Shown here piece by piece: positions 6,530 to 11,853 of a stretch of 14,559 nt of DNA. The notes under the pieces were generated by a model that had not been told where the DNA came from, made no database searches, and saw nothing but the letters and a program-made list of their open reading frames with translations. Both the position numbers and the translations under genes were made by a program. The stretch's first letter is position 1. Every line of letters starts with the position of its first letter. Source of the DNA: CAVPHV01 sp963704825 (lineage in GTDB: Bacteria; Actinomycetota; Acidimicrobiia; Spongiisociales; UBA5794). Location: positions 1 through 14,559 of the forward strand of contig CAVPHV010000020.1 in NCBI GenBank assembly GCA_963704825.1. The letters are read 5' to 3'.

Positions 6530-6672
6530 CCGCCCATCTCGAGGTGTGCCCGACCTGTCCGCCGCTCTACGCTGCGTTGGTCAATGCCCATGAGCAACTC
6601 GGTGCGCTCCGGGATCCAGACGAGGTGATCCCCCCAGATCTCGACCAGCGCATTCGCAGCGTCCTCAGCTAG
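6451..6672 (+). CDS. Small zinc-finger (zf-HC2) anti-sigma-like protein
   Basis: A 73-residue protein from ATG 6451, with GAAGGAG ending 5 bases upstream; an in-frame GTG at 6445 overlaps that site and is rejected. It contains RCWDARKHVSEYLDGTLE followed by HLEVCPTC, the H-x3-C-x2-C zinc motif of anti-sigma domains, and lacks a transmembrane segment. Such short soluble HC2 proteins usually bind a sigma factor, sometimes in a redox-dependent way when the Cys residues release zinc. No sigma gene is adjacent; the nearest is the ECF gene at 4337-4864, which has its own anti-sigma partner. Close linkage to a thioredoxin makes a thiol-sensing role plausible but unproven. Confidence 0.8.
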   Translation: MRCWDARKHVSEYLDGTLEAATANLVAAHLEVCPTCPPLYAALVNAHEQLGALRDPDEVIPPDLDQRIRSVLS

Positions 6673-6738
6673 GAACGTTGGCTCTGCAAGCCGGTCAAGG
6701 GCGAATCTGTGTTCACTGTCTCGGCGCCTGCCGAAGGG

Positions 6739-6767
6739 TTTACCACTACAGTGATAGTGCAAATCAT
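6739..6767 (+). promoter_or_regulatory. Candidate promoter with dyad operator upstream of the iron permease
   Basis: TTTACC (6739-6744) and AATCAT (6762-6767) are separated by 17 bases and each match the -35/-10 consensus at four of six positions. The dyad CACTA-N6-TAGTG (6744-6759) sits between them, a typical repressor position. It does not resemble the DtxR/IdeR iron box. The start codon GTG 6792 would follow after a leader of about 18 bases. Proposed from pattern only. Confidence 0.3.
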
Positions 6768-6791
6768 GTGGTCGGAGATGGGAGTCGGAGC

Positions 6792-7640
6792 GTGGCAGCG
6801 TTTCTCCTCATGTTGAGAGAAGGCCTTGAGGCAGCGATCATCGTTGCCATCCTTCTCGGCTACCTGCGTCAACTCGACAGGAGAGCGGATTACCGGTGGG
6901 TCTGGGCAGGCACCACGTCTGCGGTTCTCGTCTCTCTGGCGGTCGGGGTCGCCTTGTGGAACACGGTCGGCGGGCTCGAGGGAGCTGCCGAGGAGATCGC
7001 CGAAGGCGTGATCGCGTTCGCTGCCGTCGGGTTGCTGACCTGGATGATCTTCTGGATGGGCCGCCAGGCACGCCACCTCAAAGGACATCTTCACGGTCAA
7101 GTCGACGCGGCGCTGGCAGCAGGAGGCGCCACCGCCCTAGCGCTGATCGCGTTCGTTTCCGTCCTGCGGGAAGGAGTGGAATCTGCACTCTTTCTCATCT
7201 CGACAACCACCGGCACGGAAGCCTCAGGGTCTCAACTCGTTGGAGGTTTCGTTGGCCTCACGGCCGCGGTCGCCATCGGCGCGCTCTTCTACGCCGGGAG
7301 CCGCGCTGTTGACATTCGAGCGTTCTTCCGTCTCACCGGCGTGCTCATCATCCTGTTTGCTGCAGGACTGGTGTCGAAGGGTGTCCACGAATTCCAGGAG
7401 GTCGGCCTACTGCCGACCATAAACGAACCCGTCTGGAATCTCGACGTCCTTGATCCCTCCACCAGCACGATCGGGAAGTTCCTCGGAAGCCTCTTCGGAT
7501 GGACCCCGAGGCCCTCGCTCGTCATGGCGATTGCATACACGGCCTATCTCATTCCAGTGCTTGTCACATACCTCCGAATGACAACACCAACCCGCAGACC
7601 GATCCCTGCCAGCAACGAAACCATCGCACGTCGCAAATAG
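6792..7640 (+). CDS. FTR1-family iron permease (EfeU-like)
   Basis: A 282-residue, about seven-helix membrane permease for iron uptake. The start is placed at GTG 6792 (GGGAG 8 bases upstream) because the protein then opens with AAFLLMLREGLEAA, as FTR1 proteins do; the frame is open further upstream to ATG-less polar sequence that does not fit. Both family REXXE iron-binding motifs are present: LREGLEAA in helix 1 and VLREGVESALF in helix 4. The length matches E. coli EfeU. The usual partners EfeO and EfeB are absent, as is a fused cupredoxin, so how iron is oxidised or delivered is unclear; the protein may act alone or with partners elsewhere. It is the last cargo gene before attachment copy 3. 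Confidence 0.92.
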   Translation: MAAFLLMLREGLEAAIIVAILLGYLRQLDRRADYRWVWAGTTSAVLVSLAVGVALWNTVGGLEGAAEEIAEGVIAFAAVGLLTWMIFWMGRQARHLKGHLHGQVDAALAAGGATALALIAFVSVLREGVESALFLISTTTGTEASGSQLVGGFVGLTAAVAIGALFYAGSRAVDIRAFFRLTGVLIILFAAGLVSKGVHEFQEVGLLPTINEPVWNLDVLDPSTSTIGKFLGSLFGWTPRPSLVMAIAYTAYLIPVLVTYLRMTTPTRRPIPASNETIARRK

Positions 7641-7911
7641 ATGAACTGGCCTCGTCGATGTGGATGGCGGCTATCACCTCGTCCTGTTTGCCTCGGAGCC
7701 GGTGCCTGTCGCCAGAAGCGGCGCTTCGCCCTGGGATTCCTAGAGACCCTCGTGGAGGACGACAACGTGACTCCGGTGCCGATGTCTCCATCGCGCGTCC
7801 ATCGCGCGAGAGGGTGGGATGGAAGGGGAAACAACGCGAAACGTTGAGAGGTGAAAAGCCAGTCAGGAGAGGCGTTTTGCGGGTTTCCGCCGGTCAGCGG
7901 GTGGGGTCTTT
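7641..7911. other. No supported gene (271 bp)
   Basis: Only short open frames without family similarity or convincing ribosome binding sites lie here. No copy of the GTTCTACCGG/CCGGTAGAAG arm repeats was seen left of attachment copy 3, unlike copy 2. Confidence 0.5.
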
Positions 7912-8004
7912 TCGGGCTCATAACCCGAAGGTCGCGGGTTCAAATCCCGCCCCCGCTACGAAGAGAACCCTTGGGATACCCACATCTCCCAAGGGTTTTC
8001 TCGC
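7912..8004 (+). repeat. Attachment-type repeat, copy 3: tRNA-fMet 3' half plus intact hairpin
   Basis: TCGGG-CTCATAA-CCCGA (7912-7928) forms a perfect anticodon arm with anticodon CAT. It is followed by a perfect T arm, GCGGG-TTCAAAT-CCCGC (7934-7950), and acceptor CCCCGCTA (7951-7958). A D arm is missing: only about eight bases separate a GCGGGT stretch from the anticodon stem, so this is a 3' fragment. From 7917 it aligns gap-free with copy 2 (1395-1482). Sequence and anticodon match actinobacterial initiator tRNA. It marks the right end of the cargo segment. Confidence 0.8.
7963..8002 (+). terminator. tRNA-linked terminator hairpin
   Basis: GAGAACCCTTGGGA pairs with TCCCAAGGGTTTTCTC across the loop TACCCACATC, with a two-base bulge in the T-rich arm. 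It follows the tRNA 3' end directly in all copies where both are visible, so it is probably the original tRNA-fMet terminator carried along in the attachment sequence. Confidence 0.65.
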
Positions 8005-8030
8005 CGATACCGTGGTCGGACGAAGCGAGC

Positions 8031-8525
8031 GGACATGCGGGTACGGTGCACGTCGGGGGCACGTATGCCGAGGTCGCGGCTGCGGAACGGACCGTCCACT
8101 CGGGGGAGCATCCCGACCGGCCGTTCGTGTTTGTCGCTCAGCAGTCGTTGTTCGACCCGAGTCGCGCCCCCGACGGCAATCAGACAGCGTGGGGATACTG
8201 CCACGTGCCCGCGCGCTCGACGGTCGACATGACCTCTGCGATCGAGAGGCAGATCGAGCGATTCGCCCCGGGATTCCGCGACCGAATCATCGCCCGGCAC
8301 ACCATGGGACCGGTGGCATTCGAAGACCACAATCCGAACTACGTTGGTGGCGATATCGCCGGCGGTGCCATGTCCGTTCGCCGGATGGTCCAGTTCGAAG
8401 GGCTCAATCCCGATCGCCTCGGGGAGCGGTTGTACCAGTGCTCATCCGCGACACCACCGGGTGGCGGCGTTCATGGCATGTGTGGATACCACGCTGTGCG
8501 CGCCGCGGTTGCTGACGCGGGCTGA
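8031..8525 (+). pseudogene. 3' fragment of a phytoene-desaturase-like FAD-dependent oxidoreductase
   Basis: The reading frame contains only the C-terminal third of a CrtI-type NAD(P)/FAD-dependent oxidoreductase. Recognisable motifs are GTVHVGGTYAEV, RPFVFVAQQSLFDPSRAP, AWGYCHVPARSTVDMT, FAPGFRDRIIARHTMGP, HNPNYVGGDIAGGAM and LYQCSSATPPGGGVHGMCGY, the last being the family's C-terminal FAD-binding segment. The stop is TGA 8523-8525. The dinucleotide-binding N-terminus (about 330 residues) is missing, and homology begins within about 30 bp of the end of attachment copy 3. No start codon with a ribosome site precedes it. The gene was evidently cut where the element's right end now lies. Start coordinate approximate. 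Confidence 0.82.
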
Positions 8526-8582
8526 GTGCGCCGTCACCGTGCGTCGCAAGCGCGTCGATCCCGGTGTCGGTAGGGTTCCCGC

Positions 8583-9251
8583 ATGACGCTCCGAATTGTC
8601 GTTGCCGAGGACAACCTCCTCATGCGCGAGGGTATCCGGTCCGTTCTCGCGCTCGATGACAATCTGGCGCTCGTGGCGACGACAGCTGACTATGACGGTC
8701 TGCTGGCTGCCGTCGACGAGCACCACCCTGACGTCGTCATCACCGACATCCGAATGCCGCCGAACCAGACCGACGAGGGCATCCGGGCTGCCAACCAGCT
8801 CCGAGAGTCACATCCGGACCTGGGTGTTGTTGTGCTGAGCCAGTACGTGGAACCGGAGTACGCGATACGCCTCTTCGATCAGGGCTCGAGCGGCAGGGCG
8901 TACCTGCTGAAGGAACGAATCGGCGAGCCGAACGAGCTATATGCGGCAATCCGTCGGGTCCAGGAAGGCGGATCGGTAATCGACCCGAAGGTTGTGGAGA
9001 CACTGATTGCCGCCCGATCCGCGGACCAGCCGACCGTCCTCGACCGTCTCACCGAGCGAGAGCTCGAAGTGCTGGCCCACATGGCCCAGGGGAAGAGCAA
9101 TGCAGGGATCGGCGACGCGCTGTTCATCTCGCCGCGCTCTGTCGAGAAGCATATCAATGCGATCTTCACGAAGCTCGATCTCAGCCAGGAACCGGAGAGC
9201 CATCGCAGGGTGCGAGCCGTGTTGGTGTATCTGGGAAAGGCCCATCAGTAG
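8583..9251 (+). CDS. NarL/LuxR-family response regulator
   Basis: A 222-residue DNA-binding response regulator. The receiver domain (residues 1-125) has the acidic pair Glu9/Asp10, phosphoacceptor Asp55 (VVITDIRMPP), Ser86 in the Thr/Ser position and Lys110 (AYLLKERIG). The C-terminal LuxR-type helix-turn-helix reads LTERELEVLAHMAQGKSN then FISPRSVEKHINAIFTKLDL. Regulators of this class are partners of HisKA_3-type kinases, the type encoded convergently at 9711-14055. It starts at ATG 8583, with only a weak TAGGG upstream. The gene lies 57 bp after the truncated oxidoreductase and 73 bp before the receiver-only protein, likely in one transcript with the latter. Confidence 0.93.
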   Translation: MTLRIVVAEDNLLMREGIRSVLALDDNLALVATTADYDGLLAAVDEHHPDVVITDIRMPPNQTDEGIRAANQLRESHPDLGVVVLSQYVEPEYAIRLFDQGSSGRAYLLKERIGEPNELYAAIRRVQEGGSVIDPKVVETLIAARSADQPTVLDRLTERELEVLAHMAQGKSNAGIGDALFISPRSVEKHINAIFTKLDLSQEPESHRRVRAVLVYLGKAHQ

Positions 9252-9324
9252 GTGGTGTTGGCCCTACCTCGCGATGACGGCAGGCACTGTGGCCTCCGGC
9301 CCTCGAAGGGTGGATGATGACACG

Positions 9325-9714
9325 ATGAGCAACGCCTCCCCCGCCACTGTGCGCGTGCTGATCGTCGATGATCAGATGCCGTTCCGTGAGGCGTCGCGTA
9401 TGGTCGTCGAGATGACGGACGGTTTCGAAGTGGCCGGCGAGGCCGAGAACGGCCGCGAGGCGATCGACCTCGTGTCAGAGCTCAAGCCCGATCTCGTGCT
9501 CATGGATGTCCAGATGCCGGGGATCGACGGCATCGAGACGACCCGCCGGATCAGCGCCCTCCCCGACGCCCCAGCGGTCATCGTCATGTCGACCCATGAA
9601 TCGAGTGACTACGTCGGCATGGCCGTGGCTGCGGGTGCGGTCGGGTTCATCCCGAAGTCGCAGTTCAGCTTCGACACGCTGGCCGAGATGTGGGAGCTCG
9701 CCCAGTCCGGCTAG
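9325..9714 (+). CDS. Stand-alone receiver-domain (CheY-like) response regulator
   Basis: A 129-residue single receiver domain with no output domain. It begins at ATG 9325 and carries Asp15/Asp16 (VLIVDDQ), phosphoacceptor Asp61 (LVLMDVQMPGIDG), Ser89/Thr90 (VIVMSTHESSDYVG) and Lys111 (GFIPKSQ), so it should be phosphorylatable. Receiver-only proteins act as phosphate sinks, relay intermediates or protein-binding switches. Given the neighbouring unusual kinase pair, any of these could apply. An upstream in-frame extension is the shadow of the preceding gene. The stop TAG lies in CTAG (9711-9714), which is shared with the stop of HK1 on the other strand. Confidence 0.9.
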   Translation: MSNASPATVRVLIVDDQMPFREASRMVVEMTDGFEVAGEAENGREAIDLVSELKPDLVLMDVQMPGIDGIETTRRISALPDAPAVIVMSTHESSDYVGMAVAAGAVGFIPKSQFSFDTLAEMWELAQSG

Positions 9715-11801
9715 GCCGGTACGGGGGCGCTGACCGGTATGGATCCGGTCATGGTGGTGCCTCGTCCGGGGGTGGAGGTGATGGTCCAGCTACCACCGAT
9801 GGTGTCGATGCGATCGGCGATCCCACTGAGGCCCGCTCCTGGCTCGATGGTTGCCGGATCGAAGCCTCGCCCATCGTCAGATACCTCGAACCGCAGGTCA
9901 CCGTTGCGGGCCGTGAGCCGCACCGTGGCTCGTGACGCCTCCGCATACTTGGCGGTGTTCTGGAGCGCTTCGAGGATCGCAAAGTACACCGCGGACTCCA
10001 CGTCACGCGGATAGCGGCCCACATCGTCGGACTCGAGAACGACCGGTACTGCGGCCTTGCGGGTCTCTTGCGCCAACGCCACCGTGAGGCCCTCGGCACC
10101 CAACAACGGCGGATACACACCCGCAGCGAAATCCCGCACCGCTTGGATCGCGTCCCCCGCCTGGGACTCTATATCGGCAAGCAGGCCCGCGGTCCGAATA
10201 GCACCGGCATCCTCGGCCAGCTTGCGGATCGGACCCAACTTCACCTTCACCGCCACCAACTGCTGCTGGGGACCCGAATCGAGGTCATGCTCGAGTGACC
10301 GACGCGCCGCATCAGCCGCCGACACGATCCGGTCGCGCGACCGCTGTAGATCCTTGACCTGACGACGCAACGCCGCCGTTAAACGCGCATTGCGCAGCGT
10401 CAACCCCAACCCATCAGCAAGACTCTCGACCAACTCGAGCTCAGGAGGCGTGATCGCTCCACCGCGAGCAGCCGTCATCGAGATCCCACCCAACAACTCG
10501 CCATCGTGGAACACCGGCAACGACACATCCGCCTCGCCATCATCGAACTCCGATCCCTTCAGACGCCGCACTCCATCGACCTTGGGCCACGCCGACGCCG
10601 CACGAAAGCCCTCACCCGAACGCACCCACACCACAGCCCCGACTGTACCCGTCCCATCCACAATCAGCCGAGGGATCCGAGCCAACACATCCTCATCGGA
10701 CTCATCCGTCGCCCGATGCGAGAACGACGCCAACACCTCATACGGTGTCGCACGCTTCCCGTACACCAATCGATTCGCCAACCGCTCCACCCGCACACGC
10801 ACCGGCTGGAAACCCAACGCCACGACCGCCGTCGCCACCACCGACAACCCCAAACCCGTGCTGTCATCCCCACCGATCACCTCACCCAGACCGACAACGA
10901 TCCCCACGTACACCACACCGATGAACGCTGCCAGGACACCGTACGTGACCGCCTTGGAGATCACGACATCGATGTCGTAGAGATGAAACCTCAGAACCGC
11001 AACGGTGATGACCGTCGGGATGACGCTGATGCCCAGGACCAAGAGGAGTCCGATAGTGCCCGAGCCCCACGACTCCAAGAGGAAGGCGGTCACCCACGCC
11101 ATGGCGAAGACGACGAAGCCGAAGAGCACCCATTTGATCTGTTCCCTCTCGACGCCCGGTGCCCTCCGGTACCGCACGACCATCGCAACGGCTCCCCCAG
11201 CGAGGAGGAAGAGCACACCGACGAGGAAGATCAGCAGCACCGGTCCGAAGGCGTCGGAGCCGACGAATCCGATCGGGTTCTCCACGAACCAGGCCTCGGA
11301 CGTCGGCCCGATCTCCTCCGCTGCGAGCGAGCTCGCCACGAGGAGTCCGAAGAGGGCCAGGGCCAGACGGGGGGCCCACCTCCAACGCCGGGAGAGCAAC
11401 GACCCGGTGGGGAACACGTAGAGCAACAAGAACATCGGGAAGAAGAAGGTCGCCCACGCAACGTTGTTGTACCAGAGGGCAGCGAAGAGCGCCGGCGACA
11501 TGGTGCTCGGCGGTTCATCGATGAAGAAGAACACGGCGTCGCCGAGATTGCTGAGAGTCATTCCTACTCCGATCGCGAGCAGGATCAAGCCGATCCGGTT
11601 CCCAGGCTGCCGCGAGACGATCAGCGCTCCGAGGGCGGCGAACGGGATGGGTACGATCGTCCACAGGAAGTCGCCAATCGAGAGCGTTGCCTCCTCCGTC
11701 AGAAGCCGATAGGCGACCTCGAGGCCTACGGCCGCGAGGGCGACGGCGGCCGCGACCAGCCAAGCGGCGGTCGCGTTGCGCCTCGTCGCGACCGTCGTCA
11801 T
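9711..11801 (-). CDS. HK1: membrane histidine kinase paralogue lacking the phosphoacceptor His but with intact ATPase domain
   Basis: A 696-residue membrane protein starting at ATG 11801; in-frame upstream starts reach 11894 but overlap the preceding gene and add polar residues before the first helix. It has about ten transmembrane helices in residues 1-335, a linker (VYGKRATPYEVLASFSHRAT), a GAF-like domain (about 360-480), a HisKA_3-type dimerisation region and a HATPase domain. The H-box, normally ERDLHDGAQQ, reads EHDLDSGPQQ, so the phosphoacceptor position is Asp508 (codon GAT, one base from CAT). The ATPase domain is complete: N-box EALQNTAKYA (Asn615), SDDGRGFD, GAGLSGIADRI and GRGTTMTG. 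It should bind ATP but cannot phosphorylate itself at the usual site. It is the third gene after the cyclase and HK2, with a 52-bp gap. Confidence 0.92.
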   Translation of the reverse strand: MTTVATRRNATAAWLVAAAVALAAVGLEVAYRLLTEEATLSIGDFLWTIVPIPFAALGALIVSRQPGNRIGLILLAIGVGMTLSNLGDAVFFFIDEPPSTMSPALFAALWYNNVAWATFFFPMFLLLYVFPTGSLLSRRWRWAPRLALALFGLLVASSLAAEEIGPTSEAWFVENPIGFVGSDAFGPVLLIFLVGVLFLLAGGAVAMVVRYRRAPGVEREQIKWVLFGFVVFAMAWVTAFLLESWGSGTIGLLLVLGISVIPTVITVAVLRFHLYDIDVVISKAVTYGVLAAFIGVVYVGIVVGLGEVIGGDDSTGLGLSVVATAVVALGFQPVRVRVERLANRLVYGKRATPYEVLASFSHRATDESDEDVLARIPRLIVDGTGTVGAVVWVRSGEGFRAASAWPKVDGVRRLKGSEFDDGEADVSLPVFHDGELLGGISMTAARGGAITPPELELVESLADGLGLTLRNARLTAALRRQVKDLQRSRDRIVSAADAARRSLEHDLDSGPQQQLVAVKVKLGPIRKLAEDAGAIRTAGLLADIESQAGDAIQAVRDFAAGVYPPLLGAEGLTVALAQETRKAAVPVVLESDDVGRYPRDVESAVYFAILEALQNTAKYAEASRATVRLTARNGDLRFEVSDDGRGFDPATIEPGAGLSGIADRIDTIGGSWTITSTPGRGTTMTGSIPVSAPVPA

Positions 11802-11853
11802 GCTGCAACGTCCTGTACGAGGACATCCGGAGTGGACCGGCATAGAAGATCGC

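Noticed and set aside
7896..7958. Complete tRNA-Met gene at the third attachment copy
   Set aside because: The anticodon and T arms are perfect, but the D arm and a proper 5' acceptor strand are missing, so it is only a 3' fragment.
7499..8515. 338-residue plus-strand ORF spanning the permease end, attachment repeat and oxidoreductase fragment
   Set aside because: It reads through a tRNA fragment and shows no family motif, while another frame carries the oxidoreductase sequence.
10287..10289. His505 of HK1 as a replacement phosphoacceptor
   Set aside because: It is three residues before the canonical position and aligns with the Arg of ERDLHDG, so it would not face the ATPase domain in the usual helix geometry. 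Kept only as a caveat to the split-kinase idea.
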